A DNA stretch of 64,000 bases from Hyphomicrobium sp. LHD-15. Its GTDB lineage: Bacteria > Pseudomonadota > Alphaproteobacteria > Rhizobiales > Hyphomicrobiaceae. Made by a program: the position numbers and the translations under genes. Under the pieces are notes generated by a model. That model was not told the origin of the DNA, did not search any database, and was given only the letters and a program-made list of their open reading frames with translations. The DNA is taken from NCBI RefSeq assembly GCF_031157355.1, contig NZ_JAVIFT010000001.1:1302001-1366000 (forward strand), in the 5' to 3' direction. Below, in pieces: positions 25,307 through 33,658 of the stretch (positions are counted from its first letter, which is position 1; each line of letters starts with the position of its first letter).

Positions 25307-26523
25307 TGGCGAAAGCGTGCGACCAAGTTTGGATCACCGGCATCGGGCTTATCAGCTCTCTCGGTGAGGGTGCGGCTCTGCACTGGAACAAGCTCTGCGG
25401 CGCGGGAACGCTTCGACCGGTTATCGATCCCCAGCGTTTTGCGCCCTACACGGTTCATCCCCTCGCCGACATCGACTTCTCGAAGCAGATCCCCCGGACC
25501 AGCGATCAACGCCAGATGGAACGCTGGCAACGGATCGGCGTCTATGCTGCAGGACTGGCCCTGGCGGATGCCGATATTGCCGGCGATCAGGAGCTTCTCG
25601 AAAAGACGCATCTGTGCATCGCAGCCGGCAACGGTGAACGCGATATCGCGCTGGATTCCCGCATTCTCGCCGGCAACCACGCGGACGGCGCGCAAGGCGC
25701 CTACCTCAACCAAAATCTTGCGACGGGGCTGAGGCCCACGCTTTACCTCGGCCAACTTTCCAACCTGCTGGCGGGCAACATCTCGATCGTACACAAGGCG
25801 ACGGGGTCATCGCGCACCTTCAAAGGTGAAGAGATGGCCGGCGCATCGGCGGTCGCTGACGCAGTCAATAGGATCGAGGCCGGCCAAGGAGAGGTGTTTC
25901 TCGTCGGCGGGGCACTCAATGCCGAGCGAGAGGATGTCCTGCTCGGCTGCGAGCTTGCCGGTTCATTGTATAGCGGACCTCACCACTCCGTCTGGCAACG
26001 CCGGCCGCAGGGCGGCGGCCTCGTGCCTGGCAGCGTCGGCGCATTTCTGGTGCTCGAGGCCGCCGAGCACGCCCGCCGGCGAGGCGTCGTTCCCTACGCG
26101 CGTATATCCGGTATTGTTTCGGACCGCTCACGGCGACGTGTCGGAGAAGCCTCTTCCGTTGCAGCCAGCCTCTTCAAAGACCTTCGGCTCAATCCGGCAA
26201 ACGAAGATATCGGAGTTCTTTCCGGCGCGAGCGGTGTCGAGCCAGCGACGTCGGAAGAATTGCAGTTCCTCGCCGAACTGGAACGGCAGAAATTCAAGCC
26301 TGTCGTGAGGGCTTGGGGAAGTGCGCTTGGGCATTCGCTCGAAGCTCACTTCTTTGCAGGTCTTGCACTCGCTTCCTTGGCCGTATCCAACGATGCCTTC
26401 TATCCGCCGTTCGACGCATTTGAGGACAAGGGTGACGCCAAGTCGCATCCCGATCGCGTTCTCGTAACCACGTTCGGTCATTGGCGCGGCGAGGCGTTGG
26501 CGCTGGTCCAGTCTGCATGGTGA
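25306..26523 (+). CDS. fabF2XL: Ketosynthase-like protein without catalytic Cys (FabF2XL type, chain-length-factor-like), copy 1
   Basis: 405 aa thiolase-fold protein: WITGIGLISSLGEGAALHW at the N-terminus, LSNLLAGNISIVHKATGSSRTFKGEEMAG in the middle and VLVTTFGHWRGEALALVQ at the end. At the position of the catalytic Cys (about residue 163) it reads KATGSS, so the Cys is replaced. It should not condense acyl chains alone and resembles the KS-beta/chain-length-factor partner of type II polyketide synthases. Its stop overlaps or abuts the following ketosynthase gene, supporting a heterodimer. It is similar along its length to the second copy at 28942. Confidence 0.85.
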   Translation: MAKACDQVWITGIGLISSLGEGAALHWNKLCGAGTLRPVIDPQRFAPYTVHPLADIDFSKQIPRTSDQRQMERWQRIGVYAAGLALADADIAGDQELLEKTHLCIAAGNGERDIALDSRILAGNHADGAQGAYLNQNLATGLRPTLYLGQLSNLLAGNISIVHKATGSSRTFKGEEMAGASAVADAVNRIEAGQGEVFLVGGALNAEREDVLLGCELAGSLYSGPHHSVWQRRPQGGGLVPGSVGAFLVLEAAEHARRRGVVPYARISGIVSDRSRRRVGEASSVAASLFKDLRLNPANEDIGVLSGASGVEPATSEELQFLAELERQKFKPVVRAWGSALGHSLEAHFFAGLALASLAVSNDAFYPPFDAFEDKGDAKSHPDRVLVTTFGHWRGEALALVQSAW

Positions 26524-26534
26524 GAGCGACCGGT

Positions 26535-27818
26535 ATGGGCAGCCGAATGCTGGATCAGAAAGGCCGACCGGTGGTCGTCGTTACCGGAATTGGCCTCGTG
26601 ACTTCGCTCGGCGTCGGCGCAGACTTGTGCTGGAGCAGGCTCACAGCCGGGCACTCGGGCGTGAAGCCCATCACGCGCTTTCCGACGGACGGGCTCCGAT
26701 CTACGATCGCCGGAACCGTCGACGATTTCGATATTACCCCTACGTCGGCTTACGATTTGTCGATGGCGATGGCCGAAGCCGCAGCCAGCGAGGCGATCGT
26801 TCAGGCACGCATCGGAAGCGTGTCGCGCTTTCCCGGCCCTCTTATTGTCGCAACGCCCCCGTCGGAGCTCGAGTGGCCTCACCTCGATCGGCTCCATGAT
26901 CACGATCCCGGTGGCGATCTCACCGGCTACCAGCGAATTCTTGCAAATGCCCGTACCGGGTTGTTCGCAGACTTGGCGAAGCACGTCCGCTTTGCTGCGA
27001 TCGCGGATCGCCTGCAAGAGCGTTTCGGCACGCAGGGCGAGCCGCTATCGATCTGCACCGCCTGCGCATCGGGGGCGACGGCGATCCAGATCGGCCTGGA
27101 GTCCATCCGGCGCGGTGATGCCGACGCGGCCCTCTGCGTCGGTACCGACGCGACCGTCCACCCCGAAGGGCTGATCCGGTTTTCCCTCCTTTCGGCGCTG
27201 TCGACAGCGAACGAGGATCCCAAAAAGGCTTCGAGGCCATTCTCGAAACGCCGCGACGGCTTTGTCATGGCGGAGGGCGCTGGCGCACTGGTCCTCGAAT
27301 CCTACGATGCAGCGAAGGCGCGCGGAGCAAAGATTCTGGCCGTCGTACGCGGATGTGGCGAGAAGGCAGACGATTATCATCGCACACGCTCGAGCCCCGA
27401 CGGCGCAGCGATGATTGCATCGATCCGCAGGGCCCTCGCCGACGCCGGCGTCTCGCCCGAAGAGATCGACTATGTCAACGCGCACGGCACCAGCACCCCA
27501 GAGAACGACAAGATGGAATACCTCTCTCTTCATGCGGTGCTTGGCGAGCATCTTGCTCGCACGCCAATCAGCTCCTGCAAGTCCATGATCGGGCATACGC
27601 TTATTGCAGCAGGCTCTGTGGAAGCGGTTCTCTCGGTGCTCACCCTCAACACCGGCGTTCTGCCACCCACCATCAATTACGACGAGCCGGATCCCGATCT
27701 TCCGCTCGACGTGGTTCCCAACACCAGCCGGACCGCCCGCGTCTCTACCGTGCTCTCCAATTCGTTCGGATTTGGCGGTCAGAACGTCTGCGCCGTTTTT
27801 TCGGGAGAGCCTGCATGA
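26535..27818 (+). CDS. fabF1XL: Beta-ketoacyl-ACP synthase II (FabF1XL type), copy 1
   Basis: 427 aa active ketosynthase: VVVTGIGLVTSLGVGADLCW near the N-terminus, the nucleophile elbow ICTACASGATAIQIG with Cys at residue 177, VNAHGTSTPENDKMEYLSLH with the first His, and SCKSMIGHTLIAAGSVEAV with the second His. The last residues NSFGFGGQNVCAVF close the fold. The ATG at 26535 is used; ATG 26517 would overlap the previous gene. Likely elongates the acyl chain on AcpXL together with the Cys-less partner. Confidence 0.9.
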   Translation: MGSRMLDQKGRPVVVVTGIGLVTSLGVGADLCWSRLTAGHSGVKPITRFPTDGLRSTIAGTVDDFDITPTSAYDLSMAMAEAAASEAIVQARIGSVSRFPGPLIVATPPSELEWPHLDRLHDHDPGGDLTGYQRILANARTGLFADLAKHVRFAAIADRLQERFGTQGEPLSICTACASGATAIQIGLESIRRGDADAALCVGTDATVHPEGLIRFSLLSALSTANEDPKKASRPFSKRRDGFVMAEGAGALVLESYDAAKARGAKILAVVRGCGEKADDYHRTRSSPDGAAMIASIRRALADAGVSPEEIDYVNAHGTSTPENDKMEYLSLHAVLGEHLARTPISSCKSMIGHTLIAAGSVEAVLSVLTLNTGVLPPTINYDEPDPDLPLDVVPNTSRTARVSTVLSNSFGFGGQNVCAVFSGEPA

Positions 27819-27884
27819 CGAAGCACACGGTGGACTTCACGGAATTCGAAAAGGTCTCTCATGTACGGTAGCGAAGGTGTTCGA

Positions 27885-28925
27885 ATGCGCAGTACGACAA
27901 CGCGTGCGGCCGAGCTTCGTGGAAAGCGCTATGTGCTGATCAACTCCGTCGATGATCCGCCCGCTCCCGAGCCGGACGAGGTGAAGGTACGCATCCGCGC
28001 CGTCGCCCTAAATCATATCGACGTATGGAGCTGGCGCGGTATGGCCTTTGCCGAGCGCAAGCTGCCGATCATTCTCGGCGCGGAGGCGGCAGGTGACGTG
28101 ATCGCCGTCGGAGATGCCGTCGAGAACCTGTTTCCGGGCGACACAGTCGCCCTCTACGGCGCCAAAACCTGCGGCACCTGTCCGGCGTGCCGGGAGGGTC
28201 GCGACAATTTTTGCGAAGGTCCGGCCGCAATGTACGGCTTTCATATCGACGGCTTTCTGCGCGAGCGCATCAACGTGCCTGCGCGCATCGCCGTCAAGGC
28301 GCCCAAGGGCCTCAACGTTGTCGCCGCCGCCTGTTCACCGATTACCTTCGGAACCGTCGAGCACATGCTGTTCGACAATGCCAATCTCAAAGCCGGCGAG
28401 ACAGTACTCGTCCAAGCCGGCGGCAGCGGAATTGGAACAGCTGCCATCCAGCTTGCCAAGGCCGCTGGCGCAACAGTGATCGCGACGGTCGGCAGCGCAG
28501 AAAAGGCGAAAAAGGTTATCGCTCTCGGCGCCGACCACGTCATCAACTACCGCGAGGAGCGTGTCTCTGGCCGTGTGCGAAAGATCACCGATCGCCAGGG
28601 AGTCGACGTGGTGTTCGAGCACGTGGGACCGGATACGTGGGAAGGAAGCATCATGTCGCTCAAGCGCGGAGGACGGCTCGTGACCTGCGGATCCACCACC
28701 GGCGTCGCCGCAAGCACGAACCTCTATTTGCTGTTCCAACGGCAGTTACGTCTAATCGGCAGCTTCGGTTGTCGGATGAAAAATATGGAAAGTTCCATGG
28801 AGAAGATGGCCAAAGGCCTCGTTGCTCCGATGATCGATACCGTCATCGGCCTCGACGAGATCGAGAATGGCCTGGAGCGTCTGGAAGCTCGCGACGTTTT
28901 CGGCAAGATCGTGATCGCCCTCTAG
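27885..28925 (+). CDS. Zinc-type alcohol dehydrogenase/enoyl reductase-like MDR protein of the AcpXL operon
   Basis: 346 aa medium-chain dehydrogenase/reductase. N-terminal catalytic domain with HIDVWSWRGM, ILGAEAAGDVIAVG and the structural-zinc cysteine group CGTCPACREGRDNFCEG; NAD(P)-binding domain with VQAGGSGIGTAAIQLAKAAG. The same gene sits in rhizobial acpXL clusters as adh2XL, where it is needed for, or linked to, making the very long chain; it may act as an enoyl reductase or work on the omega-1 hydroxyl. An in-frame ATG at 27861 is possible; the ATG at 27885 gives the usual start. Confidence 0.87.
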   Translation: MRSTTTRAAELRGKRYVLINSVDDPPAPEPDEVKVRIRAVALNHIDVWSWRGMAFAERKLPIILGAEAAGDVIAVGDAVENLFPGDTVALYGAKTCGTCPACREGRDNFCEGPAAMYGFHIDGFLRERINVPARIAVKAPKGLNVVAAACSPITFGTVEHMLFDNANLKAGETVLVQAGGSGIGTAAIQLAKAAGATVIATVGSAEKAKKVIALGADHVINYREERVSGRVRKITDRQGVDVVFEHVGPDTWEGSIMSLKRGGRLVTCGSTTGVAASTNLYLLFQRQLRLIGSFGCRMKNMESSMEKMAKGLVAPMIDTVIGLDEIENGLERLEARDVFGKIVIAL

Positions 28926-28941
28926 TCGATCAGGAGAGCAA

Positions 28942-30171
28942 GTGAGCAACGCGACGCGCAGAAACGACGTTTGGATCACAGGTATCGGGCTCGTCAGCTC
29001 GCTCGGCGCCAATGCCGACGAACACGTCGCGCGACTTTTCTCTGGCGGCCCTGCCGTGCGCCCCGCGCTGGACGAGTCTCGCTATGCTCCCTATCCCATT
29101 CATCCTCTGGCCCCGCTCGACTTCTCGAGCCAAATCCCGAAAAAGAGCGATCAGCGGCAGATGGAGCTCTGGCAGCGGATCGGCGTGCACGCGGCAGGTC
29201 TGGCATTGTCCGATGCCGGAATCGCCGGAAATGCCGACCTTCTCGACCGCACTCATCTCGTCGTTGCCGCAGGCAGCGGCGAGCGCGATACCAAGGTTGA
29301 CTGCGAGGTGCTCGACAAGCTTGGCCCGCGCGATGATGCCGCTCTGCTCGCCAAGGAAGTGCTGCCGAGTGCCCTGCGTCCGACCTTGTTTCTTGCCCAG
29401 CTCTCCAACATGCTCGCGGGGAACATCTCAATTGTCCACAATGTGACGGGCTCATCCCGCACGTTCATGGGTGAGGAGATGGCGGGCCTTGCTGCGATGG
29501 AGAACGCGTTTCGCCGTATCCAGGCCGCGCAAGCCGACGTCATCCTCGTCGGCGGTGCGCTCAACGCCGAGCGCGAGGACTTGCTGCTCGGCTACGAGAT
29601 CGGCCACAATCTGTGGCGTGGCCCCTTCCGACAGGTGTGGGAGAGGCGGGGTGACGGTGGCGGCTTCATTCCCGGCAGCGTCGGCGCCTTCATCGTGCTT
29701 GAATCAAGCGCGCATGCGCGCGCTCGATGCGCAAAAGCCTATGCGAAAATTTCGGCCATCGAAACGGATCGGACAAGTCGAGAGCCCGGAGAAACGGTGC
29801 TGCATGCGCTAACGCAACTCCTAAGTCGTATTTGGAGCGATATCCCGGACGGACCGCTCCTGACCTTCAGCGGTGCAAGCGGCACCGAGCCGGCAACCAG
29901 CGAGGAGCTGCTCTTTCTCTCCCGGCTCGCATCGCTCGATCATGAAACAGCGATACGTGCTTTCGGCAGCGCTGTTGGGCATGGCGTCGAAGCTCACTTT
30001 CCGATGGGCATTGCTCTGGCTGCGCTTGCCCTGAAGCATGGAACCGCTCTCGCACCTACGGAACCGTCGGAGATAGAACGTCCGTTTTCCGCAGCGATCG
30101 AGCGCGTGCTTGTCACGGGTGTTGGTCACTGGCGCGGCGAAGGACTTGCCCTCATCGAAGCAATCCAGTGA
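28942..30171 (+). CDS. Ketosynthase-like protein without catalytic Cys, copy 2
   Basis: 409 aa paralogue of the protein at 25306, sharing WITGIGLVSSLG, the YxPYPIHPLAPLDFSSQIPKKSDQRQME block, LSNMLAGNISIVHNVTGSSRTFMGEEMAG and VLVTGVGHWRGEGLALIE. The Cys position (about residue 166) reads NVTGSS, so it is also a chain-length-factor-like partner. GTG start with GGAGAG upstream. It directly precedes a second active ketosynthase, so the whole fabF2-fabF1 pair has been duplicated with the dehydrogenase gene between the copies. Confidence 0.84.
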   Translation: MSNATRRNDVWITGIGLVSSLGANADEHVARLFSGGPAVRPALDESRYAPYPIHPLAPLDFSSQIPKKSDQRQMELWQRIGVHAAGLALSDAGIAGNADLLDRTHLVVAAGSGERDTKVDCEVLDKLGPRDDAALLAKEVLPSALRPTLFLAQLSNMLAGNISIVHNVTGSSRTFMGEEMAGLAAMENAFRRIQAAQADVILVGGALNAEREDLLLGYEIGHNLWRGPFRQVWERRGDGGGFIPGSVGAFIVLESSAHARARCAKAYAKISAIETDRTSREPGETVLHALTQLLSRIWSDIPDGPLLTFSGASGTEPATSEELLFLSRLASLDHETAIRAFGSAVGHGVEAHFPMGIALAALALKHGTALAPTEPSEIERPFSAAIERVLVTGVGHWRGEGLALIEAIQ

Positions 30172-30178
30172 GGCCACG

Positions 30179-31456
30179 ATGACCAACGCCTATCGTGACA
30201 GCAAAGGTCGGCCGCTCGTCGCAGTGACGGGACTGGGCGTCGTGACATCGCTCGGGCAGGGAAAGGAAGACAACTGGGCAGCTCTAAAGACGGGCCGCTC
30301 CGGCATTCGTCCAATCACGCGATTTCCAACCGATGGCCTGCGCACAACCATTGCCGGCACCGTCGAATTTCTGGGTATCGAACCCTACTCCGCGTCTGCG
30401 CTCTCGGCGGCAATGGCGATCGCGGCGGCAACAGAGGCAATCGAGCAGGCCCGCATCGCGTCCTCGACGTTTCCGGGGCCGCTCTACCTCGCCACACCGC
30501 CCGCCGAAATCGAGTGGCCGCAACGCCGGGCCCTCTACGATGCGTCATCGACATCCACCGAAACGGGATACAAGCGCCTGCTTGCCGCCGCGCGCGGTTC
30601 GGAGTGGCGCGAGCTGCACGCCATTTCCCAGTTTGCGAGCGTCGCCGAATGTGTGGCTCGTCGGCTTGGGACGCGGGGCCTGCCTGTCTCTGTGTCGACC
30701 GCTTGCGCGTCCGGCGCAACGGCAATCCAACTTGGCGTCGAAGCCATCCGGCGCGGAGATACGACGGCCGCACTCTGCATCGGCACCGACAGCTCGGTGC
30801 AGATCGAGGCTTTGATCCGCTTCTCGCTGCTGTCCGCGCTCTCAACGCGAAACGACGCCCCGGCCGAGGCGTCGCGACCGTTCTCCAAAGAACGCGATGG
30901 GTTTGTAATGGCGGAAGGCGCTGGCGCCCTGGTTCTCGAATCTTATCAGGCCGCGATTGCACGAGGCGCCAATGTCCTCGGCATTGTTCTGGGATGCGGC
31001 GAGAAGGCCGACGACTACCACCGTACACGTTCCAAGCCTGACGGCACGGCGATCATTGGGGCAATCCGAAATGCCGTCGCCGATGCAGGCGTCGACCCTG
31101 GGGATATCGACTACGTCAATGCCCACGGCACCAGCACGCCCGAGAACGATAAAATGGAATACATGTCGCTTCGCGCGGTGCTGGGCGATCACCTCACGAC
31201 GACACCGGCCAGCTCGAACAAGTCGATGATCGGCCATACGCTCTCAGCCTCCGGAGCCATAGAAGCGGTGTTTTCGCTGCTAACGATCCAAAACGGCGTA
31301 TTGCCGCCAACAATCAACTACGTCACCCCAGATCCCGAGATCCCGATCGACGCCGTTGCTAACTCGGCGCGTCCCGCCGAGGTGAGGACAGTCCTTTCGA
31401 ACTCGTTCGGTTTCGGCGGGCAGAATGTGTGTCTCGTCCTCGGCGCTCCTCTATGA
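30179..31456 (+). CDS. Beta-ketoacyl-ACP synthase II (FabF1XL type), copy 2
   Basis: 425 aa active ketosynthase, paralogue of the one at 26535. Nucleophile elbow VSTACASGATAIQLGVEAIRRGD with Cys at residue 176, VNAHGTSTPENDKMEYMSLR and NKSMIGHTLSASGAIEAVF with the two His, and NSFGFGGQNVCLVL at the end. It starts 7 bases after the copy 2 partner. Rhizobial clusters usually have one such pair before lpxXL; here the second pair stands where lpxXL would be expected, and the following gene is a porin. Confidence 0.9.
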   Translation: MTNAYRDSKGRPLVAVTGLGVVTSLGQGKEDNWAALKTGRSGIRPITRFPTDGLRTTIAGTVEFLGIEPYSASALSAAMAIAAATEAIEQARIASSTFPGPLYLATPPAEIEWPQRRALYDASSTSTETGYKRLLAAARGSEWRELHAISQFASVAECVARRLGTRGLPVSVSTACASGATAIQLGVEAIRRGDTTAALCIGTDSSVQIEALIRFSLLSALSTRNDAPAEASRPFSKERDGFVMAEGAGALVLESYQAAIARGANVLGIVLGCGEKADDYHRTRSKPDGTAIIGAIRNAVADAGVDPGDIDYVNAHGTSTPENDKMEYMSLRAVLGDHLTTTPASSNKSMIGHTLSASGAIEAVFSLLTIQNGVLPPTINYVTPDPEIPIDAVANSARPAEVRTVLSNSFGFGGQNVCLVLGAPL

Positions 31457-31468
31457 CGCCGCCACGTC

Positions 31469-31482
31469 CTGATCCAAATCAG
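31469..31482. promoter_or_regulatory. FNR-like palindrome upstream of the porin gene
   Basis: CTGAT-CCAA-ATCAG, a perfect palindrome with the FNR box layout but with C/G at the outer positions instead of TTGAT/ATCAA. It lies 120 bases upstream of the porin start, just after the second ketosynthase stop. A weaker candidate than the TTRAC-type sites. Confidence 0.35.
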
Positions 31483-31602
31483 ACAGAGCGAGATTTTTCA
31501 TCTCGAGGCCCTTTCATCGATGGGATCACATCTGGAATGAATTGCAGTTCGCGCTCACAATCCGAGTCGTCGCGCGTTGGAATTCGCACGAGGAGATGGA
31601 AG

Positions 31603-32925
31603 ATGGGACAACGCGCATCGACGGCATTCCAGCCGCTCAAGCTTGTGGCTTTGGCGGCAGCTGGGGTGGTCATGAGCTTCCTGCCAGCGTCAGCCGCTGA
31701 TTTCGGAGGCGCCTGTTGCGCCGACATCGAAGAGCGGATTGCAGAGCTCGAAGCCACGACGGCGCGCAAGGGAAATCCCAAGGTCTCACTCACGATCTCG
31801 GGCTATATCGTCCAGGAGATCACGGCCTGGGACGACGGCGCTGAAAGCAACGCCTACATCCACGGCCTCGGCCCAACACAGGCATCGCATTTCAAGTTCA
31901 ACGGCAAAGCAGCCATCGCGCCGGGATGGTCGGCGGGCTACATGCTGCGCATCCAGGACCTCACCGGAAACGCCTTCGCGGGCGGAGCCAACGCAATAAA
32001 CCAACTCAACGGCACCAAGAACGACGCCCCCAATGCGCAAATGGCGTTCTGGTACTTGCAAAGCGACAGTCTCGGTAAGTTTTCGGTCGGCAAGCTTGCG
32101 AATGCGGCCAAGAGCGCGGCCATGTTCACAGATCTCTCCGGCACGCAGATCCTCGACAACTACACGATGCTTGCCGGCTTTCCACAGTTCACAATCCGCT
32201 CCGGCGGCGACCTCAATCCTGCAGGCCTTACCTGGGGACAGCTCGCATACTGCTATTCTCAGTCTCTTCCCCTCGGCGGCGACTGCAACGGACTTGTGAT
32301 GAACGGAGTGCGCTACGACAGCCCTACGATCGGTGGCTTCACCGTTTCTGCCTCGTGGGGAGCGGACGACTTCTGGGAGGTGGCCGGCCGTTATGCAGGA
32401 GAGATTTCAGGCTTCAAGATCTCGCTCGGCGTCGGCTACTCCGACATGCATGATGAGACGGTGACCGGCGCAGCGGTGTCCGCACGGAAGGATTCGCAAT
32501 TCTTCCAAGTCGGCGGCTACGCACAGCACATCGCAACGGGACTTTTCGTACATGCCGCCTACGGGCACGAGGACAACAACGATACGTTGCTTCTGAATGG
32601 GACGCACGCGAAGGACGGCGAGCACTGGTACGTCAAAGCTGGCTTGCGCAGAGCGTGGAACCCGCTCGGGGCGACGATTGTCTATGGAGACTACGCTCGC
32701 TACAATGATCAACTTGGTCCCGCCGTCCTGGCGCTTGGGGCGACTTCAAGTACGTTCGACCGCTTCGGCGGTGGCATCGCCCAGGAAATCGACGCCGCAT
32801 CGACGACGATCTACCTCAAGTATCAACGTTATGAAGCCAACATCAGCGGGCCATCTCTGTCGCCCGCGGCTAAAGATCTCGATGATGCAACTTTCGTTAG
32901 TTTCGGCGCCCTCGTCTCCTTCTGA
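31603..32925 (+). CDS. Outer membrane porin (alphaproteobacterial Porin_2-like)
   Basis: 440 aa. Signal peptide with hydrophobic core LVALAAAGVVMSFLPASA, cut after ASA, then a short helical segment with a cysteine pair (GGACCADIEERIAELEATTARK) and a beta-barrel starting at VSLTISGYIVQEITAW. Repeated amphipathic strands and the C-terminal aromatic residue (FGALVSF) fit an outer membrane barrel. The ATG at 31603 follows AGGAGATGGA; the frame is open to 31429, but upstream residues lack a signal. Unusual is its place directly behind the lipid cluster; coregulation with outer membrane lipid changes is possible. Confidence 0.83.
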   Translation: MGQRASTAFQPLKLVALAAAGVVMSFLPASAADFGGACCADIEERIAELEATTARKGNPKVSLTISGYIVQEITAWDDGAESNAYIHGLGPTQASHFKFNGKAAIAPGWSAGYMLRIQDLTGNAFAGGANAINQLNGTKNDAPNAQMAFWYLQSDSLGKFSVGKLANAAKSAAMFTDLSGTQILDNYTMLAGFPQFTIRSGGDLNPAGLTWGQLAYCYSQSLPLGGDCNGLVMNGVRYDSPTIGGFTVSASWGADDFWEVAGRYAGEISGFKISLGVGYSDMHDETVTGAAVSARKDSQFFQVGGYAQHIATGLFVHAAYGHEDNNDTLLLNGTHAKDGEHWYVKAGLRRAWNPLGATIVYGDYARYNDQLGPAVLALGATSSTFDRFGGGIAQEIDAASTTIYLKYQRYEANISGPSLSPAAKDLDDATFVSFGALVSF

Positions 32926-33011
32926 GGGCAATTGCAGCGTCAGCGGCTCGAGGATACATAGCCTCGTCGCGCGCTGCTAAACTTCTAGTGTCCTCAACAA
33001 AAGCGGTGCTC

Positions 33012-33025
33012 TTAACTGAGATCAA
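33012..33025. promoter_or_regulatory. FNR/NNR-type site upstream of the DUF2478 gene
   Basis: TTAAC-TGAG-ATCAA, combining an NNR-type left half with an FNR-type right half, about 95 bases upstream of the DUF2478 ATG. Consistent with anaerobic control of that gene. Confidence 0.55.
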
Positions 33026-33065
33026 CGCCAGACACCTTGGTTTCTGTTTTGCTTTTCGGAACCCA

Positions 33066-33084
33066 AGGAGGGGCAAACCCTCCT
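33066..33084 (+). promoter_or_regulatory. Leader hairpin before the DUF2478 gene
   Basis: AGGAGGG-GCAAA-CCCTCCT forms a perfect 7-bp stem with a 5-base loop, ending 29 bases before the ATG at 33114. The stem hides an AGGAGG sequence, so it could gate translation. No family is assigned to it; a molybdenum-cofactor riboswitch was considered because of the gene behind it but could not be shown. Confidence 0.4.
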
Positions 33085-33113
33085 AACCGCGCGCCCGAGC
33101 TTCGAGACAATCG

Positions 33114-33638
33114 ATGAACATCGCAGCACTTTTATATGAAGGCGATCAGGGATCCGTAGTCGATACGTTGCTGGCCGATGTCGCGCTCCATCTGCGCGCG
33201 GCAGGTTGGAAGCTGGCCGGCGCCGTGCAATCGCCCGGCGCTGTGCGCAACAGCCGATGCGAGATGACGCTCGAGGATCTTGCGACAGGAACATGCATCG
33301 AAGCCGCTGATCCCCTTGGTCCGTCCGCGTCAGGGTGCCGGCTCGACACAGGGGCGCTCGAAGACTCCGTCGGTTTGGCGTCGTCGTCTCTCGATCCAGA
33401 CACAAGACTTGTTGTCATCAACCGCTTCGGCAAGCGCGAGACCGATGGCCATGGCTTCCGATCCATGATCGAGAACGCCGTCGTGCTGGATGTGCCGATC
33501 CTGGTCGGGGTGAAACGGATGCATCTCGATGCGTGGAGATCTTTCGTGGGCGGAGAGCCGTTCTTTCTCCCACCTGTTCGTGACGAGATCCTGCGCTGGT
33601 GCGAAACCGTCGCATCGAGCGCGTCATCATCAGCGTAG
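33114..33638 (+). CDS. DUF2478 family protein (putative nucleotide-binding, molybdenum-linked)
   Basis: 174 aa soluble protein. The opening NIAALLYEGDQGSVVDTLLADVALHLRAAGWKLAGAVQ resembles the altered P-loop start of DUF2478, and LVVINRFGKRETDGHGF fits its conserved centre. Homologues are often annotated near molybdate transport or molybdoenzyme genes; here nitrate reductase is the molybdoenzyme in the window. An FNR/NNR-like site and a leader hairpin lie upstream. The function is unproven. Confidence 0.7.
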   Translation: MNIAALLYEGDQGSVVDTLLADVALHLRAAGWKLAGAVQSPGAVRNSRCEMTLEDLATGTCIEAADPLGPSASGCRLDTGALEDSVGLASSSLDPDTRLVVINRFGKRETDGHGFRSMIENAVVLDVPILVGVKRMHLDAWRSFVGGEPFFLPPVRDEILRWCETVASSASSSA

Positions 33639-33658
33639 GGCTGGTTCTCCTCGCCGAG

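Noticed and set aside
27815-27871. An 18-codon frame (MTKHTVDFTEFEKVSHVR) overlapping the fabF1XL stop by ATGA
   Set aside because: Well placed, but too short and without recognisable features; it ends before the dehydrogenase start. It may be a relic or leader.
33001-33113. A molybdenum cofactor riboswitch in the DUF2478 leader
   Set aside because: Only one hairpin is evident and the conserved core could not be matched by eye.
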